Assembly: GCF_036785885.1 (NCBI RefSeq)
Contig: NC_092312.1
Location: forward strand, 20,354,001 to 20,418,000
Reading direction: 5' to 3'
DNA length: 64,000 nt
DNA from: Coffea arabica
Lineage: Eukaryota > Streptophyta > Magnoliopsida > Gentianales > Rubiaceae
Shown here: positions 47,150 to 60,750 of the stretch, one piece after another
Numbering within the stretch: position 1 is the first letter of the stretch
Layout: every line of letters begins with the position of its first letter
Program-made: the position numbers and the translations under genes
The notes under the pieces: generated by a model
Databases searched by the model: none
What the model saw: the letters and a program-made list of their open reading frames with translations, nothing else
Told to the model about the DNA's origin: nothing

Positions 47150-47270
47150 TTGGAGCAGGGTGGTGCACCACCCTTGAGATTTTTTTCGTTATAGATGAGA
47201 TTTAAACCCTTACCTACTGCAACTCAAGAACGGAGTTAAGTCCTACTTGGTGGCCACCGAGCCAAGCACA
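47150..47270 (-). mobile_element. tRNA-derived SINE, minus strand
   Basis: On the minus strand an A-box-like TGGCTCGGTGG (47264-47254) is followed, 45 bases on, by a B-box-like GGTTTAAATCTC (47208-47197). This spacing and sequence fit an internal RNA polymerase III promoter of tRNA origin. The adjacent GGCCACC motif is shared with the SINE at 62875-63147, so they are likely one family. The 3' end is not sharply defined. Confidence 0.6.
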
Positions 47271-47953
47271 GTAGTTTTCAGAGAACATTCAATGTCCAAA
47301 TTATGGAAGCAATCTTCCCTCTTTCAACAAAAAGAAGAAATCTTATCAACGTGCGGCATATTTGCTTCTTTATAATGCCAACAAGTACCAATAACTTGCA
47401 TGAGGAGAGGGGCTAGCAAACTTTGAATTAGTTGTCAGGAAGTTCAACAAAAATCAAAATGTATTTACACAAAAAAAAAATTACTAGTGTGTACTTTTTC
47501 TACAGTACAGGTATGTGCAATAGAAATTTGAGGCACGGCGCAACAAATTTAAAAATGTCTTTAAATGTGACTTAATGTTGAACCGTTTTCATGGTCCAAA
47601 TTTAAATGAGACTCAATGATTACGTTCACAACAAAATGATTACGGCTGAATGAGTCCAGATTTAAAAATGATTACGGTTCAACATCCCTACTCCCAAAAC
47701 CAACAAATTAAAAAGGAACGCTTAAAATTTGGAGTCTATAATTCCTGTTCTGATTTTGGGTTTTTTTTTTTTTTTTTTGAATTTGAAAATTTTGAACCAA
47801 ACGCTAGTTAATTAGATGACAACAACTGCAATCTGATTGAAATAGTTTTTTCATGTTTCCAAACTTTGTACTCCGTACTAAAAATGGAGAACCAAATATC
47901 CGCAAATACCCAACTTTTCAATACTGCCCCGCTATTTTTTAGTGCTAAAAGTT

Positions 47954-49576
47954 CTCCGTTTGGATTAGCTGTTTTTGGGGTTGTTTTTCAAAAACAGCAC
48001 TGTAGCATTTCGTTTTTCAAATACAAGTCCGTTTGGATTAGTTGTTTTTGGGGTTGTTTTTCAAAAATTATATAAAAAACTTTTACTGTAGATGTTTTAT
48101 GGATTATTTTTAGATGTATTTTTAAAACATATTTTCGAGTATTTTTATAATTTATAATTTTTATATTTTTATAACAATATATAATTATACATTTATAAAT
48201 ATTTATAAATAAATAAATTTATATAAAAATATATAAATGTATTATATTATATATAATACATAATATAAATATATTTATAAATGTATAAATTATAAATGAA
48301 TATTATATAAATGTATAAATTATAAATTATAAATTTTATATTTTTATATTTATATACATTTATGCATTTATAATACATTTATTAATATTTATAAATATAT
48401 ATATTTAAATATTTATAAATAAATATATTTGTACTTTTATAAATATATTCATATATTTATATATAAATGTATTATATTATATATAATACATAATATAAAT
48501 ATATTTATAAATGTTTAAATGTATATTGCTATAAATATATAAATTATAAATGAATATTATATAAATGTATATTATAATTTATAATTTATAATTTTTATGT
48601 TTTTATATTTATATACATTTATGCATTTATAATACAATTATAAATATTTATGAATAAATATATTTATAAATATTTATGAATAAATATATTTATAAATATT
48701 TATGAATAAATATATTTATATATTTATGAATAAATATATTTATATATTATTCTAAATAAGTAAGTGTATTATATTTATAATTAAATTTATATATTATATA
48801 TAAATAAATAAGTGTATTATATTTCTTTATTTATTATATATTATATTTATAAAAAAATATATAAATGTATTATAAGTGTATTATATTATATATAATACAT
48901 AATATAAATATATTTGTAAATGTATAAATGTATATTATTATAAATGTGTATAAATTATAAATGAATATTATATAAATGTATAAATTAATATATTATAAAT
49001 ATATATTAATACTACGTATAAATGTATTAATGTAATAAATATAAATGTATACATTTATTAATATTATGTATAAATGTGTAATTAATATTATGTATATTAA
49101 TATAAATGTATAAATGTATTATATTATATATAATACATAATATAAATGTATATTATAAATATACATAAATATATATATTATGTTTAAATGTACATTTATA
49201 TAAATGTTCAATATATATAATATATATTATGTATATATTAAATATATATAATATATAACATTTATATAAATGTATAATAACATATTTATAATATATATAA
49301 TATATAATATTTATATAAATATATAAAAATATATTTTATATAAAGTAAAATATTTATAATATGTATAAATTAATATAATATATATATATCCTATACATAA
49401 TTGAAATATATAAGTTGAAATAAACATATTAAATATGTATTTGGAGTTGTTTTTGATATATTGTTTGGATATTGGTGTTTTTGGAGTTGTTTTTGAAATA
49501 CACATTTACTGTAGCATTTGGATTGTGAAAAACAGTTTTTCAAAAACAGGCCCAAAAACAAGAATCCAAACGGACC
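47954..49576. mobile_element. MITE cluster with AT-expanded core
   Basis: Ends CTCCGTTTGGATTAGCTG (47954) and GTCCGTTTGGATTAGTTG (48027) face the inverted end CAAGAATCCAAACGGAC at about 49575. Both left ends continue into TTTTTGGGGTTGTTTTTCAA; the right end carries its complement. A third left-type end is at about 49461. Between them about 1.4 kb consists almost only of A and T. It has a repeated block at about 48251, 48481, 48890 and 49128, and a 26-base tandem repeat from 48645 to 48745. No open frame of interest is present. Confidence 0.65.
48645..48745. repeat. 26-bp AT tandem repeat
   Basis: The unit TATTTATGAATAAATATATT (plus about six bases) recurs at 48645, 48671, 48697 and 48721, so steps are 26, 26 and 24 bases. 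It lies inside the AT-expanded MITE. Confidence 0.8.
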
Positions 49577-50058
49577 CTTCATTTTTACGGACCAGTATCC
49601 TCTGTTGGAATTAAGACGGCGGCAAACCTTTTAACTTCGACGAAAATGGAGCTCAAGATTTCACTTCACGCTTTGAATAATTCTATTGTACGAGATGTAA
49701 GATAGTTGAATTGAAAACAAATACCACTCCCTAATTGTATCCGCTGCCTTATTATATCTAATTAATCAAGTCGAAGAAAAAAATTCTCACAATGGTAATG
49801 GGATTTAATAAAATTACCGAAAAAAAATGGAAAAACGGGCCGCACCGGAATACAACGGAAATAAAAATACAAATTTGACTCGGTTCTTATTTCCTTCCCA
49901 AAAAGATGAAAAAGAGAAGGAAATGCTATTATGCCTGTACAGGTAATTTAAAGAAAATCTGTGACGAATGAGGCCTCATTCACCTTACAATGAATTCTGA
50001 ACAAAAAGGTGTGTGTACAGAAGGGCAACGACGACTCGACTGAAGCGTGCCAAAATCT

Positions 50059-53000
50059 TCATGGTGCAACTGGGAAAACTCTCTCCAGAAAATTGATGAA
50101 TCGTCTCGAATAGAGCTTGGGTTCAACAACAGAAATTGACATGGGGTCAAACTGCAAAGATTTACATGTGTGCTCTAATTTCTTCCTCACGTTGTATTCC
50201 TGCAGTATATCAATAATGCCGAGATAGAGTACGACGTCGTAAACCTCAAAGAGTTCAACTTCTGCCGAATCAGTCTTATCTTGCAGGACCTTGAGATTTG
50301 CCTGTGCCGGCATGTTCACACCTAGTTGCACCCTCAACCTGAAAATGCTTTATCCAGTTAATACATCAGAAACTGCTAAATTAAAGCAGGAAAAAAGAAA
50401 CCCCTGTACTTCAGGAGAAGTTTGAGAAGCTTGCAGTTGCAAGTTCCAATGCTTTGCCCTACAAGCAGTAAACTTAAACAGTGATATCAACCTGCTGGCA
50501 AACTTGTCTGAAATGACTCTCATAGAGGCTAGACCAGAAACAAACTAGTAGGTTGCACAGAGTTACTATTGCCCTTGTAATGATGTGAGGTGTCAAATTG
50601 AATGGAGATCTAATTATCTAAATAACCACATGGGAGACTTCAACTTCTGGAGGCATCAACTCAACGGCTGCTTTCCAATGGTCAATGCTTTCATTTTCAC
50701 CAAGTCCTGGGAGGTGTAGGCATGCATATTAAAGATTTCAAGATAAAACCAAATCCTAAAGGGCATTAACGTGTCCTACATTTCTATGCATGAGATTGAT
50801 TTGGATGCCAACAAAAAAGGAAGCCAAACCATCATATGACAAATTTAAGTTGTAGGAGAAAAGGTAAACTCAGAAGGGCGAAGACTCGGACATATAAACT
50901 TCAAGTGGGTCACTCTAAAACCTGTAAGGGAAAAAACATCCCCAAAAGATTGTGGATAGGACTCTACAAGGAAATTTGCGAGCTTAATGCTGCCACTCAA
51001 AAACTAAAAGATGTGCAAATAATCAACCAACAAATGAGGCAAGTTACCTTGCGGTACCAGGTAGAAGAAGATCAACTTCTTTGTCACCAACAGACATTGC
51101 TCTCAGAGTACTTCCTCTTATGTGAGGACCTGGCTCAGTACTGACTGAACTGGGTTCATGGGTCACTAAAAGCAATCCCCTTGGAGGAATTGACAGCTCT
51201 CCCTGAGATGTCATGCCTTAAGGATGAAAAGATGAACTACTTTAAGAAGAAGAAAAACCGGGAGGAAAAAGCGCTGAAAGTATCTAGACAAACAATGATA
51301 AAAGACATGAGATCAATTTCTTCTGTTCTGTAGCAAGGCATACAGTGACATAGTAAAAGAGAGATCTAAAAATAAAACATGGATTAATCTTTTATACACT
51401 GACAATGTATACACTTTCTCTATTAGATGTATGACAATGACACATAATCTAAATTTGAATTTGAAACCCAAATTTTGCATATGTGTCATGCATCTAACAG
51501 TGATAGTGTGTACACTATCAATGTATATAAAACAACTCATAAAACATTCTTCTTTTTTGCATCAAATTTCAGAGCTGCTTAGGCAGATCTGATTTGCCAT
51601 ATCAAACCTACTTGTAGTTGTAGTGTATCCTTTCCTCTTCAGTTCTCACCCCACTCCCCACCCCCCCACCCCCAAAAAAAAAAAAAAAAAAAACCCATCC
51701 CAAACAACAAACCTCCCACCAAAAATAATGAAAAAATAAAAACCCAACCCCAACCTTTCTTTGGCACCTTATCCAATTATGTATAATAGTAATTCATGCT
51801 TGTCAGTTATGAGGACGACAGTAACTCTTCAGGCACAAAGAAGCTCCCAAAACCAAGCAAAACTGAGAAATGAAGGCAACTTAACAATTTCATCCATTTG
51901 ACACGAAAGACGGCAGATTAGTTCACAAGTAACTTACCACCAAGAGTAGCTTGTGCACTCGCAGGCTTGTGTAGTGAGTCAGGTGGCTCAAGCAAGGCTT
52001 TAAGATGTTCAGGAGCTCTAAAATGCAACCCCAGCAGAAGACTGTAATCAATTATCTGCTGAGACTCTAAAAACTCACAGTCCAGAGATAGTTGCCTGCA
52101 AGAATAGAAGCAAAGAAAAAGAATTTTCTGGTCAACATTGGATGTAAAAGGAACTTACAATCAGTGAAAGGGAGATCAGGAATTCAAAACTGAAAAGAAA
52201 TGTATCTGTGGTAAATCTGATTGAGAATAATTGAAAAAATAGACAAAGGAAACATGAAAACATTTGTCTTCATTTTCCTTAACAAGATATAATCTTTCCA
52301 AGTAAATCAGCATATATATTTTGAATACTACATGGAAATTTAAAACATTACTGGAGCAGACCTTAATTCATGCCGCTATATAACCTATTTTCCACATCTA
52401 TACAACTGTTATGGGTCATTAAAATTTATTCCTTACTGAAGGTAGAGTTGCAAGTGTACACGATAAAAAAACTGAGAATATCCTGTAGTTCAAAAAGGTT
52501 CTATGCTTGAAGTCAAATCTCAAAGTGGGGGTTTAGACTTTTTATGGAATGTCAAGTTGCCAACAGATCCAACCTCTTCCATAAGCTAACCTAACCAAAA
52601 GTTCCTTATCAAGCCTATGCCCTGTAGCGTACCTCAATACAATTTGCGTTTGTGCAAGGGCAGAAACCGTAAGCATAATAAGAAGCATGAAATGCTAAGC
52701 AGGCCGATCGAGATTTTAAGTTGAATTTGTTTAGATCTAAAAGTTCTTCACTGTTCATCTTGTTTTAATAAGTGGACAGTAATCGGGCACAAACTCCAGA
52801 TCTAAGCTAGGTGAGCCGTTGTCTTCAAAATAGTTTAGAGAGGTGTTGGCTTGCTCATACAAGAGTACTCTCTCTGTCCGCACACACAGGAATCCAACTT
52901 ATTCTGGATAGTGGAAAGGTGTGTCGTGATGGTAATCTAAGTTCCATTCTCACCCCTGCTTCAGCTTCAGATTAAGTTGCTGTACACGATCTAGAGTTGC

Positions 53001-56000
53001 ATCATTACATGTAGAACTGGGGATGTCATAACATGTGGGATCCAGAAGCTTATAAATTTTTTCAAGCCCTATGTCACCGGGAAATTCCATATGGGAATCT
53101 GGCCGACATGGCTAATCTAGTGCAAAATGAAGAGTCAGACAAAGTGAAGAGTCCTGGTAATACAGTTTAAGCCATTTCGTGGAGGTATCTTGCATGGTGT
53201 TATTCCATTATAAAGTGTAGTCACACGCCATCAAATGCTGCATTTGCCTTGGAAAGTAACTTTTGGGGACAACTTAAGAACCCATCAAAAGATATAATAT
53301 GTGGTAACATAAGGGTACAGAGTGGAAAATGATGAAAGTTTTCTTTTCCATCTTAGGGAAGTGCCAATAACTTTGGGAAAGACCAAAAAAAATAAAAGCA
53401 TAACACTTTCAATGGGATCAAGGGAGTACTTGATATGACAGTGATGCACCGAATCAATGACATCAGGCTCACATCATATTTTGAAGACATCATCAAGTGC
53501 AAGCACATCTGTGCAAATCCATATACGCATAAATTTGACTTCCGTATAGAGATTATGCTATTTTTTGGTTATGCTACTACAATCGATAGCACTGTGAATG
53601 AGACCACTTCCTACAGATTTCAAAGTCTAGACATTGGACGCTAAAGCATGTTTGGGTATTAATAGATGGCCAATATTCGAGGACCTATCTCATCCATCTC
53701 GCATTAAAGATAGAAAGTGGGAACACAAGTAAAACAAAGAACGAATTTCCTCTTACAGGTTTAACATAAAATTTCAAATATTTTGATATAGTCAAATAGG
53801 TAAATTTGTCTTAATTTTAGTAGCATGAACAGTCAAATCATATTAGGTTTAAAAGACAATGGTTCATTCTATCTCAAGGAAAACATGGAAGAAACAAACA
53901 AAGACATGGTGGAAAACTAACTTGAAAAGTGATTCACGCAATAACTTGTCCATATGAAATTCATAAGTCAAATCAAGATCTTTTAATGTAGTGCCCTCAT
54001 CAATCTTGTCTTTCTTCGTAAATCTCCCATGAGATGAACCTTTCAAATCATAGCGACGATGAATTCGCAATTCAGTGCAGAACATATTTCCCATGACCAC
54101 AAAGCGTACCTGGAAAAGGGCTTGTTATGGATAGCCAGAAACTATCACAAACACAAACATCTACACGTGTGTATAATGTGTGTATGTAGAATAACAAATT
54201 GTAAGAATGTCAACCAACCTTTTTTCCATGTTTCAATTTTATTCTGTGTAGGCCAAAAAATTTTGTTATGAGTGTGTTTTCATGCTGGCTTACATGTCTA
54301 TAGTAGCGAGGTAACATCCTGAGAAAAACCTACACAATGTTACAGGTCACAGTGAGTTGATTAACCTTCGAAACAGGAAAGATACACTACTGAGACAGTA
54401 CAAAACAGCAAAGATGCGAGTCCAATTGGTTATCACAAACATACAAATGCAGGATCTGAATACAGACACTAGAAATATATCAACTGCATGCAAATAAAAG
54501 GAAACATGAGTAGGACAAGTACAGGGAACTAAAATGGGTGCACTTTACTCTATGAAAAAGTTTACATGGTTCAACTACATCATAACGTTGAAATGTGTTT
54601 AGCCATTCCAAGTCCTACTAACAGCCAACCCTGTAAAAATACTGGTTGAACATCTTTAGTCGAAATAGTGAAACAAATTATGCTTCCAGATGAATAAAAG
54701 GTAAGAATTAAGCTCCCAGAGTGACCACATGACAGAGTATAATGATTGACTGTGAAAGGAAAAAAATTAATTTTGTAACTAACTCCATTATAACCTAAAG
54801 ACATACTCCCTCCGTCCCATTGTTATTGTCATAGTTCACCTTTTTTCATGTCCCAAAATTTGAGTCACACTACAATTTTTTTCTCTAACATTCCATTTGT
54901 AGCCTCAAAAGAGACATTGATAAAATAAAAAACAAGTATGATGGAACCCACAAAAGCAATAAATAGACATCCAAAAAAAAGGTGCGTGGACAGCACCAAA
55001 AATTTTGATGGCCATAAATAGGCGCGTGCTTGGCAACAGCATGAAAAAGAGCTTACATTTTACATGGACCCACAGATTCTTTTCACATCACCATAGACAG
55101 CAATTAAGATTTGATATCGGTCAAAGGGGCACGATTGGAAAAAAATGTCTCACATTCAAATTGATTGAACTGTGCATAATAAGTTAGAATCCCCAAAAAC
55201 GTCCCTTATTTTGGGACGGAGGGAGTACAATAATTATGGTTTCAAGAAGTCTTCAAAGATCCTGATAAAGCTGGAGCAATTATTATAAGTTCTTGCTTTT
55301 ATATTTGATCACATGCAAGAAGGATTTACATATAGTGAGATCAACTAACAAAAAGTAAGGCAAAGGTTGAGCATACAGCTAATTTGCAAAGCACAGAAAT
55401 AGTAATCGATTTGCCTTCTGATATCAAGTCAAATTCCTAGTGGGAATATATAAATGATATCAATCTTTCCTAGTACAGAACAACAATGCAAGAAGAGCTC
55501 ATTCCTTTTATAGCTCTAAGGTATAAAGGAACATCTTTCTATTCCTGCTAGAAAATCTAAGGCAAGTACTCTCTATGAAGCTTTTGGAAAAGGAAAAGAT
55601 TATGCATGCTCTTGCCAGCAGAAATTCAATGTGCTATAGAATGAGTAAAACTGAAATCTGCCCCGATATGATAATATTCATAGTCTTTGTTATTCAGAAT
55701 CTTACCATTACATGAATTAGCAACTGTAATTCTTTTGCTATTTTTAAACTGTGATCGTGTATGTATCCACATATATTACTTAAGCATGCAGGGTGTACGC
55801 ATTTACATCCAGATAAACCTAAAACCGATGACCCAATTCTGTATGCATTGCCCAACAAAAGAAATAGGATGAGGAAGAAAAGGAGGGAAAACTAGAATTG
55901 CCATAAAAAGTCCATGAAAACTAGAGTTATCAATGAAAAAAATCTACCTCATTACCATAAAGCCAACATGAAAGCTTGTATTAACTTGACCTAATAATCG

Positions 56001-57924
56001 AGAATTACCAATTAATATAGAACTTTTACATGCACTATCAAATAAATGAAAACACAATATAAAGGTCATCTGCCAAATAGTATAGCTTTAGTTCACACCT
56101 TAAGCTCTGATCTCTTCAAAGTCTTGATCACAAATCTATCGTCACCTGACAGAAAGAAAATGCTGCCACTTTTCCCTGGAGATGAAAGCTCTCTCAGACC
56201 GTCATCTCCACAGATAGACATCATGTACTCTGCCGCATTCAACTTAAACATTTCTCTCAAATTCCTGAAAACAAGATGCATGAAACAAACAAGTAATTGT
56301 TAAGCAGTAATCATTATTCCCAACCAAAACTTGAGACCAGGCCAGCCAAGCTCAACATAACATTGACAAAAACTTTACATGACAAAACACTCATAAGAAA
56401 CTAATCACTGTTGGCAATTCAAAGTATAGGAAAAAACTAAGCTACAGAAAGATAATGAGCTACCTGAATACCATTGGGCAATAATCCTTCCAATAGAAGT
56501 CAATTGAATAATGTGGAGGTGTAAACTGCGAACCTTTTCTAGGAAAATACATTCGAATTCTTGCTCGTTCTCCAAAGTCAGAAGATCTCACTTCACGGGC
56601 AGGAACAGGCGTAATCTTACCCACGGTGTACCTGTGAACTTCCAAAAAGCATTAACCACATAATGAAAACCACAAAAAAAAGGTCTAACATATGAATTCA
56701 TAACTAAGACAGCAGAATATTACACTTTACCTGATGCCAAGTTGCAAGTTAAGCATTAGATAATAGCGTCTATGGCCTTCAAAAATATCCACACATGACT
56801 TGCTTTTTACTTCTTTTGCATGAAATTTGTATCTCTTTTTGCTCTTTAGAGACAGCCCACTTATACTTCTAACCCTTTCCTTGATTAAGACTCCTTGCAT
56901 ATATTCCCTTTCAAAAGCAACAGAACTATCACCCTGCAACCCAGATTGGTCATCATCAGAATAACGAGATGAAGCGTCAAATGACATATCAACACTGATA
57001 TCATCAAGAGCACTATCTTCACGCAGTGATGAAGTCCTGTGTGATGTTTGACTTGAACATCTCAAAAGGGTATTAGATATTTTCTCAGAATGGCTACGCC
57101 TAACATGAGGTCTCACAGAATTCTCAGTGTTAACTGATGAACTATGAACCAATAATCTTTTCTTTTTCTCCCCATTTTTATCGGCACTAGACTTCCTTCG
57201 TGCAGAATGTTTATTACCAGTAGGATAAAATGTCCCTTGTCCATCCTTGAAACCTTTAGTCCATGTGCCAAAATAATAACCTCCATCAGCAAACCTATAG
57301 CAGCCTGTCCCATGTCTTAGTCCATTAGACCAAAAGCCATCAAAAAGATCGCCATTAAGCCATTTCATAACCCCTCTACCACTCATTTTCCCATTTTTCC
57401 AACTTCCAATATACATGTTGCTATTGCTCCATGCATACCTCCCACTGCCTTCCCTTTTGCCCTCTTTCCAACACCCATCATAAACATCAGAGTTTTGATA
57501 TTGCTTTCGTCCAATTCCATGTTGAGAGTTCATCCTCCAGCCACCCGTGTATAAAGAACCATCAGAACCAGTAAATGTTCCAAATCCGTGGAGGTAGTTC
57601 CCAGAAAAATCACCCTCATATGTGGCTCCTGATGCCCAGGAGATCCTTCCCTTGCCAGTCATTTTTCCTTCTTCCCAATCTCCCTCATAAGTAGTCCCAT
57701 CTGACCATGTATATTTTCCTTTTCCATGGGGGAGCAGTCCCTTAAAGTTACCCGCATAGACACCACCACAAAGGAAAACCTTTTCAAGAGTCCTGGAAAT
57801 ACAAGTGAGATTAGCTTAATCGTAACCTTCAGCATAGAACTCTAGAAAAGAATTTTGAGCTTTTAGTTTGATTGAAAGACACAAAATGAAGCTAAATCTT
57901 TCAATACCTTTCACTAGCCTCCAT
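50059..57924 (-). CDS. Phosphatidylinositol 4-phosphate 5-kinase with MORN repeats, PIP5K7/8-like
   Basis: Nine minus-strand exons: 57924-57908, 57792-56731, 56631-56464, 56264-56099, 54329-54219, 54109-53922, 52095-51938, 51216-51048 and 50338-50059, giving 772 residues (Arabidopsis PIP5K7/8 are about 755-770). The first exon encodes only MEASER-type sequence. About seven or eight MORN repeats follow ([29 protein letters not shown] and others), then a Ser-rich linker, then the lipid kinase domain from about 360. Visible kinase motifs are the ATP-site lysine in [34 protein letters not shown] (usually MDYSLL) and the metal site with activation loop [18 protein letters not shown]. It converts PI4P to PI(4,5)P2 at membranes. 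The Ser-rich linker has many possible phosphorylation sites. The short MORN start resembles PIP5K7/8 rather than PIP5K1-6. Confidence 0.93.
51389..51532. repeat. MITE with TACACT(N)AGTGTATAC ends, copy 3, in PIP5K intron
   Basis: TTTTATACACTGACAATGTA at the left is matched by CACTATCAATGTATATAAAA at the right. It lies between the exons ending at 51216 and 51938. Its interior CATATGTGTCATGCATCTAA resembles CACATGTGTCGTGCATCCAA in copy 2. Confidence 0.65.
54806..55225. mobile_element. Tc1/mariner (Stowaway-like) MITE in PIP5K intron
   Basis: CTCCCTCCGTCCC at 54806 and GGGACGGAGGGAG ending at 55225 are perfect inverted ends, each flanked by TA. The length is 420 bases. It lies in the intron between exons 54329 and 56099 and shares ends with the element at 7401-8665. 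Confidence 0.85.
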
Positions 57925-59667
57925 ATAAGATGATGATTAGAAATTAAATTTCCTAAATGATTCTAAGAAATCCATAATATGCATCTCCCCTTGGAAAAGC
58001 ACTTGATCTTCATTCCAGGCCTCGAAAAGAATACGGCGTCCAGTTTACCATGCTGCTCAATTCAAAGCAGTTAATGCATTGGGAATATAAAGAAAGGAAA
58101 TGCAAGTCTATATACTATGCAAGTTAGATTCTTTTCCAACTATATGAACTTTGACATCTTGTATCTTCCGCTTTTTCTCTCTTCACCTTATCTTCATGGA
58201 AAGTGGAAAACATGGTGAGTCAGACTAATGTAAATGCTTCCACTACAAAAAATTGGGCCATAATTGTCCATCATCCAATTGTTGTCTACGTTCAAACCTT
58301 CCTTTCAGGCCAAAGATGGAAATTTTGGTGAAGCACAGTCACTTGCATATAGTTCTCAAATTATATGAACAAATTTGCAATCTGTCAAAAGAGCAGGATA
58401 TAGTCTTAGCTTTGTCCAAATGTCATTACTACAGATTCATCTGATAAAACTTTCCTGTCTTGTTTACAAAGAATAAAAAATATCTAACAAAGGTTCCCTT
58501 CTCTCTTAGCGCATTGAACAAGCATGCACTCACTGGAAAGAACTTTTTGCATCAACGAAACTCTCAAAAGCTACAAGACGTACAGCATCCCTGGTGTTGT
58601 CATAAGTTTCAAGAGGAGTGAAGTTCCAGAAAGCATGTGCACGGAAACCTTCATTTGACAAACTGAATGTACAGTCAACATTCACATTGCTTAAGTTGTT
58701 CATTTGAAAAATTGAATAAAAACTTACTCTTAGACTTCAATAGCACTAAACTAGTCTATGTAGCTCCCTGGCATGATTTTTTCATATTTAAAACAATTCT
58801 ACAGGACATTCAGTTCCATGAAAAATGCCTCCCAATATGCAGGGCCAAGACTTTGATATCTCAACCTTCTACAAACCCCACAGAGCTAGAAGCTTCAGCT
58901 TAGCCTACACACACATGTAGTACCCCGAACGCGTTCTAATAAAAAACAACCGCAAAAATTGAACAAATAAAAAACCAATTTTGGCAGTCAGCTCACGAGT
59001 ACGCATCTTAAATAGGCAACAATAATAACCAATCTCAGCAGTTCATTAATCAATCTTAAGAATACACTGGCAGCCTAATCTGAAGACTAATACGGCGACT
59101 CAACTGTAAGACAAAATCAATCATTCACTCATTACCAATTTGTTTCTAATTGAATTCAGAACGTGTTGATGAACTTAAAACAACTTCCAGTAAATTAAAA
59201 GAGCAGAATTAAACTGAACTCACCATCAAACTGTCGAATCAATCGCCACAGTAACCCCTACAAAACCCTAGATATCATCAGCAACAAAAGAATATTACTT
59301 CCAAAAAGATATTCATTTCATTTCGGAAAAATCAAAGCTCCATGCAATTCTAAGCTTTCGAATGCAGTATTAAAATTGAAAATTTTTTGGTTTTTCAAAT
59401 TTCCTTTGAAATTTATTGGATAACAACCAGGGGCTCTAGTGGACGAATATTTAGGTCCTTGGTCTGAATTCAGACAGCAGCATGCCTGGAAGACAAAATG
59501 GGATGGGATGGGTTGGTATACAGTCCTGTGGACACGTGGCAGTCATGCAAGTAGTGGGCTCTGTTATCGTTGATCGACTATTACGTGGGCCATGTGGACT
59601 TACAGTGTAGCCCACGTCATTTTGTTAGTGTGTGCCGACTGCCGAGATGCAGACTATACTCCTATGG
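57925..59667 (-). promoter_or_regulatory. PIP5K 5' region with probable untranslated exons
   Basis: Strong minus-strand donor sites occur at 59223 (GATG then GTGAGTT) and at 58533 (TTCCA then GTGAGTG). This suggests one or two exons upstream of the short first coding exon. An ORF of 57 codons (58703-58530) sits in the second of these. CTAGGGTTTTGTAGG, a common start-region motif in plant housekeeping genes, is at about 59270 on the minus strand. Confidence 0.45.
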
Positions 59668-60750
59668 AGGGTTGAACTAATCTTCCTACTTTTTTATTTA
59701 AACCAATTTCATCCTTCATTTTTTATTTAGATGTTTTTAGTCACTCAACTTAAATTTAGTAGCCAATTTCATCCTTTTGCGCCAGTACTCATTTTTGACA
59801 CAAAAATCACCACCAAATTAAGGGTAATATAGGAACTACAAATTCAATGAGCAGCTGCATCTCTGATTCTTCTTCTTCAGCTAGCTCTTGCCAAACTTCC
59901 AAAGACAATATGTCTTTAAAAAAAAAAAAAAACTTTCATCCACATTATTTTTATACATCATCATATGTCTTGTAATTTTAACTTACAATTAAAACTTACT
60001 AACGTATAAAATTTTCTTGATAAACTCAAGAAAAGTATTCAAATTAGCAAATGGATTAGTTGTTTCCTAAGCATTCCCTTGTCGATAGCTACCTCATGAT
60101 CATCGCATCAAAGATTGGGAAATCGCTTCCTTAAATCATCATGTTAAATTGCATTTTCACTTTGAATTTTCAATTTACAATTCAAACTTTTTCTTCGACC
60201 TTTTTATATCTTTATCCATCCTCTCTTGTTTCATAGCCCCCGTCGACAATTTAACTCCAATGCCAATAGTGGATTTTGTCGGGGGAATGAGACTTGATGA
60301 GCAAGCTTGTATTGGGATTCCAATAAATAAATGAATTAGCAGTTTTGAGTCGAGTTTTGGGGATTTGGGTTTGGAATTCCACCGGTGAGTTGGTTTTTTG
60401 CAGTTTCATGGGGCTTCGACATCAGCTAGAGGTACAGAAGAAGAACAATTTGGTTTATTGCATCTTTTGTTTTACTCTTAAAAATAATGGAGAATTGGTT
60501 TTCTCCCCAGTGTAACAAAAATATTTTGCATTCGTTGTTTTAAAAATGATCCCTATTTCGTAATTCCTATATTGCCCTTGACTTGATGGTGATTTTTGTG
60601 TCGAAAAGAGTTTTACTGGCGACGCTGCTGCAAAAGGATGAAATTGGCTATACTAATTTTAAGTTAAACGACTAAAATTACCTAAATAAAAGATGAAAGA
60701 TGAAATCGCCTTAAGTTAAAAAAGTTGAAGGACTAAATTGGCCATTTTTC
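59668..60750. mobile_element. Long inverted-repeat element (foldback or MULE-like), about 1.1 kb
   Basis: The left arm, about 59670-59850, and the right arm, about 60545-60748, are imperfect inverted copies of about 180-200 bases. CCAATTTCATCCTTTTGC on the left matches the reverse complement of GCAAAAGGATGAAATTGG on the right, and GACACAAAAATCACCA matches TGGTGATTTTTGTGTC. The 700-base interior has no recognisable gene. No target duplication is certain. Confidence 0.7.

Noticed and set aside
48645-48745. CRISPR-like regular array
   Set aside because: The 26-base units are contiguous tandem repeats without unique spacers, in a plant nuclear context.
48100-49500. Centromere-like or organelle-derived AT block
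   Set aside because: It is bounded by MITE ends, lacks a regular satellite monomer of 150-180 bases, and has no organelle genes.
50836-51144. 102-codon plus-strand frame
   Set aside because: It is antisense to the PIP5K exon 51048-51216 and its intron, with no start context or family.
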